From contig CAZFDT010000137.1 in assembly GCA_964518335.1 (NCBI GenBank), positions 1 to 6,281 on the forward strand: 6,281 nucleotides of DNA, read 5' to 3'. Positions 1-5,970 of the stretch are shown here, piece by piece. This DNA comes from CAZFDT01 sp964518335. Lineage in GTDB: Bacteria; Planctomycetota; Phycisphaerae; Phycisphaerales; Phycisphaeraceae. The stretch's first letter is position 1; each line of letters starts with the position of its first letter. The notes beneath the pieces are model-generated. The model was not told where the DNA came from. It saw only the letters and a program-made list of their open reading frames with translations, and did no database searches. The position numbers and the translations under genes were made by a program.

Positions 1-18
1 TTCACGATCTGGACGAGA

Positions 19-1800
19 TCATCGCGGTTTGCCAAGACAGGAATCACCCCGGAACTGCACGCCGCTCTGGCTGTAGTCCTCGTGGAAGTGGGTGCGGTTG
101 GCGATGGCCCAGGACACCACGTAAGCCAGCGCAGCGCGGGCGCGATCGGCTTCTTCGGCGGTGGGCATGACCAGCGCCATGATCCGGTCGATCACCGCGT
201 CGGGGTCGCCGGGCAACTGCAGCACACTCGTCGCAAGCCGACCCGTCAGCCAGATCACCGCCAGGTAGCTCGACAGACGATCGACCACCGGGCTGGTGAT
301 GTCGCGCCGTGCCAGCTCGCGCTTGAGCTGCTGGTACTGCAGTCTCAGGTCGGACCAGTCCTGGCGATGCTCGTGCAGGTAGGTCACCCAGCGTGGACCG
401 GCGTGTCCGTAGTGGGCCAGAAGCTCTTCGCGCAACTGGTTCACCTGCTGACGGCTGGCTTCGCCGGGCTCGCCCAATGGCGGCGCCCATACCGACAGCA
501 CCCGTGCATGAGCGCCGCCATCGCCGCGGGTATAGCTGGCGATGGGGTTCTCACCGGTGGACAGTAGCACGCCGCGCCAGGTGGCGGTCCGCTGCACGCC
601 GCTCCTGGCTCCACGGCCCCGACCGTGACCGCCGGAGAATTCGTACACGGTTCGGGCCAGCTGATCCGGGTTGGCCTTCTTCGTGTCGTCGAGAATCAAC
701 GGCAGATCGCACGACAGCTCGGCCATCCGCTCCACGAACACCCGCGTGTTGTTCCAGCTCTGCAGCAGCGCCCGCTCGTCGGGCCTGCCCCAGCAGCTGG
801 CGGCCAGGCGCAAAACGGTGGTCTTGCCTGTGCTGGTGGGATTGGACCAGTCCACCACGAAGTTGTCCGCATCGAGAATCGGCAGCAGCGGAGCCGACAG
901 CGCGGCGTACACGGCCAGCATCGCCGCGGGGTGATTGGCCACCGCCGCCACGGCGCCCAGCCATCCATCGAGAGCGCCGCGCTGCACAAAGCCATCCACC
1001 AGCTTGCCGTCGTCCACGCTGCCCGAGAGCTCCACCGTCTGAGCCGGATCCCCCAGCCACTGGCGGCCCCACAGGAAGCCTCCCTCCTGCCAGCCCATCG
1101 ACACACTCACGCGGGTGGGCTTGAGCAGGTCGAGGTTCATCGCCTCGAACTCCGCCAGGTAACGCACCAGTTCGGCGGCGTTGATCGAGGTGACCGGCGC
1201 TCCCAGCGCAGACAACTGCAGCAGTTGATGGTGGTCGGCGATCTGCGCCCGCGGCACGGTGTGGCTGACCCATTGCCCGTCGCGCAGCCAGGTCAGGCGC
1301 GTCCACTCCATCTGGCTCTGAATATCGCGGCTGCGACCGGTGATCAATAGCGGCGAGGGCGCCACCTGTATCGGCTTGCGGCCCAGACGCACCACCCCTT
1401 CCACCGCATCGATCCGATAGGCCGGCGGCACACGCAGAGCGCCGGCTTCAGGCAGGTCCGCCAGAGAGTCGATCACCCGATCCATCGCCTCGCCGCAGAT
1501 CCGTCGCCGCAGCTTCTGGGCATGCTCGTCCACGGTGTCCAGCAGTCGGTTGGCCTGGGCGGTGGACAGATGCTTGCGAATCCGACTGAACAGCCGGCTG
1601 ATCCGGTCGGGATCAGACAACTGCAGCCTGGCCAGATCATCAAGGTGCGTGGCGACGAAGGCGGGCACGTCTTGATTCTCCAGGATCGCGGCGTCGAGCA
1701 TCGTTTCCAGCGCCGCAGGCGACACGGCGCCCGGTGGAAGGGTGTCGGCCAGGATGGAGTGAGGGTGATGAGATTGATCGTTGTCGTTACTGTTCATCAT
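19..1800 (-). CDS. DUF927-domain P-loop ATPase, probable replicative helicase of the element
   Basis: A 593-residue protein starting MMNSND. I chose the ATG at 1800 because it overlaps the stop of the upstream primase gene as ATGA and has an AAGGA Shine-Dalgarno just upstream; the ATG at 1797 is almost as good, and the longer open frame up to 1971 runs back into the primase gene. Residues 1 to about 140 are mostly helical with no recognised domain. Residues about 150-450 match the DUF927 pattern: a Walker A motif at 320-328 (TSTGKTT core), a conserved S-W-N-N-T stretch at 348-352, a Walker B motif LPLILDD at 366-372, VYEFSGGHGRGR at 385-396, a sensor-like LLSTGE at 412-417 and an arginine in GGAHARVL near 433. 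DUF927 proteins occur in plasmids, phages and islands, often next to primases, and resemble superfamily 3-like helicases. Coupling to PrimPol suggests fork unwinding or origin melting. The C-terminus (QFRGDSCLGKPR) looks abrupt; see the frameshift finding. Confidence 0.88.
   Translation of the reverse strand: MMNSNDNDQSHHPHSILADTLPPGAVSPAALETMLDAAILENQDVPAFVATHLDDLARLQLSDPDRISRLFSRIRKHLSTAQANRLLDTVDEHAQKLRRRICGEAMDRVIDSLADLPEAGALRVPPAYRIDAVEGVVRLGRKPIQVAPSPLLITGRSRDIQSQMEWTRLTWLRDGQWVSHTVPRAQIADHHQLLQLSALGAPVTSINAAELVRYLAEFEAMNLDLLKPTRVSVSMGWQEGGFLWGRQWLGDPAQTVELSGSVDDGKLVDGFVQRGALDGWLGAVAAVANHPAAMLAVYAALSAPLLPILDADNFVVDWSNPTSTGKTTVLRLAASCWGRPDERALLQSWNNTRVFVERMAELSCDLPLILDDTKKANPDQLARTVYEFSGGHGRGRGARSGVQRTATWRGVLLSTGENPIASYTRGDGGAHARVLSVWAPPLGEPGEASRQQVNQLREELLAHYGHAGPRWVTYLHEHRQDWSDLRLQYQQLKRELARRDITSPVVDRLSSYLAVIWLTGRLATSVLQLPGDPDAVIDRIMALVMPTAEEADRARAALAYVVSWAIANRTHFHEDYSQSGVQFRGDSCLGKPR
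1797..1800 (-). other. ATGA start-stop overlap coupling PrimPol and DUF927 genes
   Basis: On the minus strand the four bases 1800-1797 read ATGA: the DUF927 start codon and the TGA of the primase share two bases. An AAGGA motif sits inside the last codons of the primase, about 5 bases before the ATG. This is the usual arrangement for termination-reinitiation, and implies the two proteins are made in linked amounts. Confidence 0.8.
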
Positions 1801-2840
1801 TTGTTCCTTGCTTGGAATGGCGAAGATTGATTCAGGGCGATCGCACGCGCGATCGTCTGTTGGGGGTAGTCGGCGCGCGTCAGCCACTTGGGGCGACACA
1901 GCGCGGATTGGCGGAAGTAGTAGTCGATGCTGCGCGCGCAGTTGCCAGTCCAGAAAGCCAGCATGCTGCACAGGGCCAGGTCGGCCTCACTGGGCGAGGG
2001 ATAGCCCGATATGTCCCCCTCGTCGAACAGTACCTGGAACTTGGCGCCGTTGGCGGCGTGGCGCGCCTCGTCCAGCAGACACATCTGGCGGAGTCGCAGC
2101 CGGGGCGGTGCGTCGTCATCAAGGTCGACAGCGCGAGGGGACAAGTCAACTGCAGCAGTAGCGGGCGGGATACGCTCCGCAAGTTCATCCACCCGGTAGC
2201 GGGGCACTTCCTCGCCGGGCCGGGATGGAAGCACAAGCCGCACCGGCCTGGGCTGCTCCGCTTGCTTGTGGTTGATCGTCCCCGGAATTCGCACCACACG
2301 CGCCACGTCGCCCACCGGGTCCAGTTCGTAGCCCAGTCCAGCCCCCACGCCAAGGAGGTAGCGGCTCCAGCCCCGTGACAGCTCAATCATCTGCTGGCGC
2401 TCTTCGCTGTTGGTGCAGATCAGCGGCGTATCCAGCAGCCAGAAGGCGTGATAGCCATGGCCGCTGTGAATCAGCAGGCTCGGGCACACGCCTGCGGTCA
2501 CCAGAATCTCCAGCGCGGCCTGTTCATCGACCGGTTTGGCCTTGGCGTTGCCGTGGGCCGCGTGCTCGATGTCAATGTCCGCAAAGAATCCTGGCAGGAT
2601 CACTACAGCCTCTGTGCTCCCGCGTCCGTGATCCGGCGGGGCGAGCAGCCCGCCCAGTCCGCAGTACATATCGACATGCTCGGCCAGAGAGGCGACGTGA
2701 TCCACCGCCTCAGGCAGGTTGTTGAAAAAGGCGGCGCTGCGGGAGCCTCGATCAAAGATCGATACCCACAAGCCGCCTTCAAACGTCAGGGGGTGAAGCG
2801 TGTCAAGGAAGAACTCAATCAGGTTCGGGTCTGCTTTCAT
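1797..2840 (-). CDS. Primase-polymerase (AEP superfamily, RepB-like/PrimPol) of the element
   Basis: A 347-residue protein starting MKADPN. The ATG at 2840 has an AAAGG Shine-Dalgarno about 7 bases upstream; the ATG at 2855, five codons earlier, has none, so I prefer 2840. The N-terminal part carries the AEP primase motifs: FFADIDI with D88 and D90 (metal ligands), SGHGYHAFW at 126-134 with H131, and RVVRIPGTINHK at 181-192 (third motif, R184 with the conserved G-T-x-N-x-K). The C-terminal region 281-319 (SEADLALCSMLAFWTG, then YYFRQSALCRPKW) is the helical extension seen after PrimPol domains of phage and plasmid origin such as NrS-1-type polymerases. Known AEP enzymes of this kind make primers and may extend them with dNTPs. 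The gene overlaps the DUF927 gene by 4 bases (ATGA), which implies translational coupling. It lies directly downstream of the iteron region, as expected for a replication initiator operon. Confidence 0.88.
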   Translation of the reverse strand: MKADPNLIEFFLDTLHPLTFEGGLWVSIFDRGSRSAAFFNNLPEAVDHVASLAEHVDMYCGLGGLLAPPDHGRGSTEAVVILPGFFADIDIEHAAHGNAKAKPVDEQAALEILVTAGVCPSLLIHSGHGYHAFWLLDTPLICTNSEERQQMIELSRGWSRYLLGVGAGLGYELDPVGDVARVVRIPGTINHKQAEQPRPVRLVLPSRPGEEVPRYRVDELAERIPPATAAVDLSPRAVDLDDDAPPRLRLRQMCLLDEARHAANGAKFQVLFDEGDISGYPSPSEADLALCSMLAFWTGNCARSIDYYFRQSALCRPKWLTRADYPQQTIARAIALNQSSPFQARNK

Positions 2841-2881
2841 GGTGTTGCCTTTCATGGGATGCGCATGGCATATCAGGCGCC

Positions 2882-3003
2882 GGCGACTTCACAGTCGCCC
2901 ATGGGGACGCTGCCTCCAGACACAGACCGCTTGTGCCCTCGCAGCCGCCCCGTCAGTCTCTGGCTTGTCCTTGACGCGCCCCGCGTACTCCACAGGGCGC
3001 ATC
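2882..3003 (-). ncRNA. Predicted structured 5' leader of the primase mRNA
   Basis: Read on the minus strand, this stretch upstream of the primase can form four helices in series. P1 pairs GATGCGCCC (3003-2995) with GGGCGCGTC (2981-2973). P2 pairs 2951-2941 with 2913-2903 as 4 bp, a 2x2 internal loop and 5 bp. P3 lies inside P2 and pairs GGCACA (2937-2932) with TGTGTC (2924-2919). P4 pairs GGCGACT with AGTCGCC (2899-2893 and 2888-2882) across a GTGA loop, a GNRA-type tetraloop, about 41 bases before the start codon. P1 and P3 each contain a G-U pair that would be an A-C mismatch on the plus strand, so the minus-strand RNA folds better than its complement. I recognise no known riboswitch. It could equally be chance folding of GC-rich sequence or DNA hairpins used at the origin. 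Confidence 0.4.
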
Positions 3004-3045
3004 GGGATGGGTGTATGCCGTCTCTTGTGCCGTCCATCTATTCCT

Positions 3046-3075
3046 ATTTTATCACAAGTCTGTCACAGGTGTGCA
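3046..3075 (-). promoter_or_regulatory. Candidate extended -10 promoter for the primase operon
   Basis: On the minus strand there is a -10 TAAAAT (3051-3046), one base from TATAAT, preceded by TG plus one base, the extended -10 motif. A weak -35 TGCACA lies at 3075-3070 with an 18-bp spacer. Transcription would start near 3039 and give a leader of about 200 bases before the primase start at 2840. The spacer is occupied by a degenerate, inverted copy of the iteron, so an iteron-binding protein could repress the promoter. The call rests on consensus matching only. Confidence 0.4.
3049..3072 (-). repeat. Degenerate inverted iteron overlapping the primase promoter
   Basis: Read on the minus strand this stretch gives CCTGTGACAGA followed by CTTGTGATAA. 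The second part is identical over 10 bases to the right end of iteron 3 (3358-3367), and the first carries the GTGAC core with a 2-base insertion relative to the complete iterons. It is the only copy in opposite orientation and it overlaps the -10 element of the primase promoter. Confidence 0.5.
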
Positions 3076-3111
3076 GCTCTGTAATACGTCGTTTGCACCG
3101 TGTCATTACTT

Positions 3112-3210
3112 ATAACCAACAAACCGGACCGCGATCCGTCACACGCCGTGACGCTTGTGACGGGTGACGCCGGCTGTGGGACCATATTGTCGAGTATTCT
3201 CGTTGGTTAT
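3112..3210. repeat. 9-bp inverted repeat flanking iteron 1
   Basis: ATAACCAAC at 3112-3120 is matched by its exact reverse complement GTTGGTTAT at 3202-3210. The arms bracket iteron 1 and a locally AT-rich stretch (about 3180-3230). A related TTATAAC motif occurs at 3314-3320 before iteron 3. This could be a second protein-binding site in the origin or part of the melting region. Confidence 0.5.
3136..3169 (+). repeat. Iteron 1, with an extra GTGACG
   Basis: This is a complete unit (3136-3163) followed directly by one more GTGACG at 3164-3169, so four hexamers lie within 34 bases. It is flanked by the 9-bp inverted repeat at 3112-3120 and 3202-3210, which makes it the most elaborate unit of the array. 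Confidence 0.75.
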
Positions 3211-3248
3211 GAACATATTCCAGCATATCGCGCTCCCTCCACCGCGTT

Positions 3249-3276
3249 CCGTCACAGGCCGTGACGCTTGTGACGG
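3249..3276 (+). repeat. Iteron 2
   Basis: A complete unit with the AGGCC spacer between the inverted CCGTCAC and the middle GTGACG. All three hexamers are intact. Confidence 0.75.
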
Positions 3277-3339
3277 TTCCGCATCCGGACCACGGCTTAC
3301 GTCTGATCATCTCTTATAACATAACCGACCAATACGCAT

Positions 3340-3367
3340 CCGTCACAGGTCGTGACGCTTGTGATAA
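3340..3367 (+). repeat. Iteron 3, degenerate right end
   Basis: This unit has the AGGTC spacer and an intact left inverted pair, but its last hexamer reads GTGATAA. It is preceded by TTATAAC and ACCG-ACC motifs that also precede iteron 1, so the repeated unit here extends left of the 28-bp core. Confidence 0.7.
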
Positions 3368-3452
3368 TCCGTGATGAATGGCTGGTCCGCAGACCCAATA
3401 GCGCCAGTACCACAGCACCATGGTCAGCTTATCGCGCCCGTACACTGGCTAT

Positions 3453-3480
3453 CCGTCACACGCCGTGACGCTTGTGACGG
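3453..3480 (+). repeat. Iteron 4
   Basis: Identical over all 28 bases to iteron 1, including the ACGCC spacer. The iteron 3 to 4 distance (113 bp) equals the iteron 1 to 2 distance. Confidence 0.75.
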
Positions 3481-3549
3481 CCAGCTACCGGCGATCCACC
3501 TCGAAGACTTTCAGCAGTCCGCAGAATCGCCTGCTCCTGGAAGTGAGAT

Positions 3550-3577
3550 CCGTCACAGGTCGTGGCGCTTGTGACGG
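3550..3577 (+). repeat. Iteron 5, middle hexamer altered
   Basis: This unit has the AGGTC spacer; the middle hexamer is GTGGCG instead of GTGACG while the outer inverted pair CCGTCAC/GTGACGG is intact. It lies 45 bases from the stop codon of the upstream gene. Confidence 0.7.
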
Positions 3578-3608
3578 TTTTCAGTTGGCGGCGTTCAGTC
3601 AGCACTGC

Positions 3609-3621
3609 CCCCCTCCGGGGG
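3609..3621 (-). terminator. GC hairpin at the stop of the 250-residue protein gene
   Basis: On the minus strand CCCCC, a GGA loop and GGGGG form a tight 5-bp stem directly after the TGA stop at 3624-3622. There is no T-run after it, so it is at best a weak or factor-assisted terminator. Its position would help shield the iteron region from read-through transcription. Confidence 0.3.
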
Positions 3622-4374
3622 TCAGGGAATGCGCTCATCCAGCTTGGAACAGAACATGTACCGCCCATGCACAGGCACGACGTGCCACGAAAAGCGACTT
3701 GCGCTCAGTCGATCGTTGAGGCGCTTGACTGCCGCCCGTGTGGCGTCGCTTGAAGTTACCGAAGGACTGGGCTGCTGCGCCTGCTGGGCTGTGAGGATCA
3801 GACCCGCAAGTTCGGTCTGGCGGGGATGCAGAGTCACCGACGTTCCCTCATACACCAGGCACTTGCCTTCGAGCCGTGGCAGTTTCTCCGTAACTGAATG
3901 AAGCAGCGGCATCGCGTCCTTGAGTCGCCGCATCCATAGGACCCCCGACCACTCCCGGCGCCGCGTGGCGAGTTGGGCTTTGGCCTCCGCGGTCAGCACC
4001 GGGCCCGCCACCTTCAGTGTCATCGACAACTCATCGGCCGCGCCGCTCGCCGCCGCAATCATGATCAGCAGATGCTCAGCCCAATACTTGCTCTTCAACT
4101 CGATGCTGGAGCCCGGTGCGGGGCTGCACAGGTAAACCGACATCGCCTGGCTGTAGCCGCTGTCCGCACTGTCGTAGTTCAGGGCCTGGGCGTCTTCAAG
4201 CATCAAAGCCACTGCAACACTGAAGCGATGACTCGGATCGCGACAGGCATCCGCCACCAGGCGGGTGATGCTTGTGAATAAGCCATCCAGGGCGCTCTGG
4301 ATATGCAACTCGGATGTCAACTGGGCCATGCGATCACCCAGAGCCCGCCAACGATCGATGCCTGATGTCTCCAT
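3622..4374 (-). CDS. Protein of unknown function with possible C-terminal winged helix
   Basis: A 250-residue protein starting METSGIDRW. The ATG at 4374 is preceded by AAGGA with a 9-base gap; a TTG at 4383 overlaps the space after this Shine-Dalgarno and is unlikely to be the start. I do not recognise the family. Residues 1 to about 165 are helical and soluble, with no signal peptide or membrane segment. Residues about 173-245 follow the pattern of an OmpR/PhoB-type winged helix: a strand VYEGTSVTL, then HPRQTELAGLIL, a helix TRAAVKRLNDRL resembling the recognition helix, and a closing hairpin WHVVPVHGRYMF like the usual 'T-V-x-G-x-G-Y' wing. It has its own candidate promoter and lies between the integrase and the iterons. 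An iteron-binding initiator, copy-control protein or excision regulator would fit, but this is inference from position and fold pattern. Confidence 0.7.
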   Translation of the reverse strand: METSGIDRWRALGDRMAQLTSELHIQSALDGLFTSITRLVADACRDPSHRFSVAVALMLEDAQALNYDSADSGYSQAMSVYLCSPAPGSSIELKSKYWAEHLLIMIAAASGAADELSMTLKVAGPVLTAEAKAQLATRRREWSGVLWMRRLKDAMPLLHSVTEKLPRLEGKCLVYEGTSVTLHPRQTELAGLILTAQQAQQPSPSVTSSDATRAAVKRLNDRLSASRFSWHVVPVHGRYMFCSKLDERIP

Positions 4375-4406
4375 GACGTTCAATCCTTGAACCAGCGCCC
4401 CCGATC

Positions 4407-4434
4407 AGTGTATCCCCGCATGCGCGACAGTCAC
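4407..4434 (-). promoter_or_regulatory. Candidate promoter for the 250-residue protein gene
   Basis: On the minus strand GTGACT (4434-4429) and TACACT (4412-4407), separated by 16 bp, each match four of six bases of the sigma70 consensus. The pair lies in the 86-bp gap after the integrase stop, and predicts a start near 4400 and a leader of about 26 bases before the ATG at 4374. Confidence 0.33.
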
Positions 4435-4460
4435 CAGCTCCACTGCGCCACCGCATGGCG

Positions 4461-5896
4461 CTACGGGTGCTTCAGGCCGTAAAACTGGTCGAGGTGATCG
4501 ATGATCTGGTCCAGCATCGCCGTGTTCATCAGATGCGGGTCGTTGCTGGTGTAGTACGCAGCCGTCGAGCTGTCTTTGTGCGCCAGGAACACCTGCTTCA
4601 TCGACTGGTCCAGACCGTGGCCCATCAGGTACTGTTCCACCGCCTGCGTGCTGGTGTCCCGCAACTGCTCGAACGTGGCGAAGCGCGCCCGGCCCTTGCG
4701 GTCCAGCGCGCCCCCACCGTGATGCACGCACGCCCGCCGCGTCAGCCTCTTGAACACCAGCGAAAACCCCGTGCTGCTGATCTCCACGCCTCCCCGATTG
4801 GTGAAGACCAGACCCCCGTGTCACCCCCGGCGTCATTACGGCATTGCTGGATCAACTCCCACGTCACCGGCCAGAGCTTGTAGTTCATCGGAACCTTCGT
4901 CTTGCTCCGCCAGCCGATCAGCCGGCCGCTGTCGAGTTGCCCGGCGTCCAGCGACGTGATGTCCTTGTTCTTGAAGCCGCAGTTGAGACCCAATGCGATG
5001 AAGCATCGCAGGCGGGGGCTGGCCATCTTCCACAGCTTCCGGATGTCGATCAGCGGCAGAGGATGGCCTTCCTTCACCACCGGGAAGCGATGAACGAACT
5101 TCTCCAGCGACCGCGGCAGCTCCGCCAGCACTCGCTGCTCGTAAGCCCAGCGAATGAACTGAGCGGCGAACTTGAGTTTGTCGTTGGCGGTGTGCGCCGT
5201 GTACTGCCCATCGCCAAGCTGCTGGGACAGATAGCCGCGGTACGCCATCAGCATGGCCTCCACTTCCTGGGGCGCCCCGAAGCCTGCACCATTGACGTGC
5301 TCACGCAGCGTGCCGATGCCCCGCAGCATGGCGTCGTAGCCAGACTGACCGATCTCCTCGCCGAGGCGCCGCGTCTGCTGATACTTCAACCAGCGCTCGA
5401 TATGGTCGGCGATCGTCTTGCCCACGGGCTTGCGCTGCTGCTGGCCGCGCTGGTCCCGCGACGCCATCCACGCCGCGAACATCTGCTTCTCCTTGCGCTC
5501 CTGTCGCTGCTGATCCGTCAACGACCAGTCCGGGTAACGATCCCTCACGTAGCGTGACACGCGGTCGTCGCCCAGATCGGTCAACTGCAGCTTACCCGCG
5601 GTTAGACGTAGCTGCTGCTCCAGCGGGGAATCGCCCAGCCGGTTGGCCTGCAGCTTCCCCGCCAGGAAGTTGCCGACCCGCTGACCGATTTTCCTGGCGT
5701 GCTTCTCCGCAACGACCTGCGGCCACCAAACCCTGAACTCCTTCAACGCCCGCTGGTAGCTGCGCTCATCACGCGCGGATTTGCCCGAGCAGAAATACTT
5801 CGTCTGCTTCTGATCGCCGACGCGATAGCTCTTGTACCAGCGCTTGCTGGCCTTGTGAAAACTCAACTCCCGCCCGCCCGCCGCGCGACGCGCCAT
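4461..5896 (-). CDS. Tyrosine recombinase (island integrase), interrupted by a frameshift
   Basis: The ATG at 5896 has a strong GGAGG Shine-Dalgarno 6 bases upstream. The first frame runs to 4742 but leaves the recombinase pattern near 4813; the family-like C-terminus continues in the next frame to the TAG at 4461. Restoring one G in the G5 tract gives a 478-residue protein. Residues about 10-60 (LSFHKASKRWYKSYR, then FCSGKSARDERSY) look like an arm-site DNA-binding domain. Residues about 160-265 resemble a core-binding SAM-like domain and about 280-478 the catalytic domain. Visible catalytic positions are K309 where Arg I is usual (NCGFKNKD), K332 (RSKT), EQLR413 for box II, H440 in FLAHKDSST and the nucleophile Y449, nine residues after that His. 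Position and orientation next to tRNA-Met fit an integrase that recombines at the tRNA 3' end. Whether active protein is made depends on slippage, or on the frameshift being a sequence error. Confidence 0.85.
4813..4817 (-). other. Frameshift point in the integrase (G5 tract)
   Basis: On the minus strand the frame reads ACG GGG GTC TGG. One extra G would give ACG GGG GGT CTG GTC TTC ACC, coding for T-G-G-L-V-F-T-N-R-G-G, which joins smoothly to the C-terminal catalytic half. A TGA at 4823-4821 in the second frame means the shift must lie downstream of it, and this G run is the first homopolymer after that stop. Confidence 0.7.
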
Positions 5897-5941
5897 GACT
5901 CACCTCCGATCCAACCACGCGGACACCGCTATGCACCCGCA

Positions 5942-5970
5942 AGGCTACGCAGGCAAAGAATGGGAGTCAA
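5942..5970 (-). promoter_or_regulatory. Candidate integrase promoter overlapping an arm-type repeat
   Basis: On the minus strand TTGACT (5970-5965) is followed after 17 bp by TAGCCT (5947-5942). The -35 is strong and the -10 weak. It would start transcription about 40 bases before the integrase ATG. The -35 overlaps the ATGGGAGT repeat at 5960-5967, so an integrase bound to its arm sites could repress its own gene. Confidence 0.33.

Larger units (their letters stand above)
3136..3577 (+). repeat. Array of five composite 28-bp iterons, probable origin of replication
   Basis: Five same-orientation copies lie at 3136-3163, 3249-3276, 3340-3367, 3453-3480 and 3550-3577. Each has the order CCGTCAC, five bases (ACGCC, AGGCC or AGGTC), GTGACG, CTT, GTGACGG. 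Every unit therefore holds one inverted and two direct copies of the same hexamer. Copies 1 and 4 are identical over 28 bases; copy 3 ends GTGATAA instead of GTGACGG, and copy 5 has GTGGCG in the middle. Unit-to-unit distances are 113, 91, 113 and 97 bp. The array sits immediately upstream of the PrimPol-DUF927 operon beside AT-rich DNA, the usual position for an iteron origin and initiator binding region. Spacers of 63-85 bp of unequal length argue against CRISPR. Confidence 0.8.
2841..3621. other. Non-coding origin/control region
   Basis: No credible gene lies in these 781 bases. The short open frames here translate the iterons themselves into repeated peptides and lack a Shine-Dalgarno. 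The content from right to left is a GC-rich hairpin next to the stop of the upstream gene, five iterons, AT-rich DNA (about 3035-3130, 3180-3230 and 3300-3340) that could serve as an unwinding element, a candidate promoter with a degenerate iteron, and the structured primase leader. A further 6-bp inverted repeat, GCCAGT/ACTGGC (3403-3408, 3444-3449), encloses an ACCATGGT palindrome at 3417-3424 between iterons 3 and 4. Confidence 0.65.

Noticed and set aside
2..22. An ATGA overlap at the end of the DUF927 gene as a start for the next gene
   Set aside because: The ATG at 22-20 meets a stop codon after six codons, so it cannot start a real gene.
551..1306. Long overlapping open frames on both strands within the DUF927 gene
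   Set aside because: They have low-complexity Arg/Ala/Gly/Pro-rich composition typical of out-of-frame translation of GC-rich DNA, and no domain motifs.
1800..1971. An upstream extension of the DUF927 protein by 57 residues
   Set aside because: This part lies inside the primase coding sequence in another frame, and the ATGA overlap with its Shine-Dalgarno gives a better start.
3110..3310. A 66-residue minus-strand open frame in the origin region
   Set aside because: It translates the iterons themselves (repeated V-T-x-x-x-C-D-G-type peptides), has no good Shine-Dalgarno and resembles no protein.
3136..3577. A CRISPR array with 28-bp repeats
   Set aside because: Intervals of 63-85 bp are too long and unequal, the repeats vary internally, no cas gene is nearby, and the position upstream of replication genes fits iterons.
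4844..5557. A 237-residue plus-strand open frame opposite the integrase
   Set aside because: It is a GC-rich antisense shadow of the integrase; the minus strand carries clear recombinase motifs and a strong Shine-Dalgarno.
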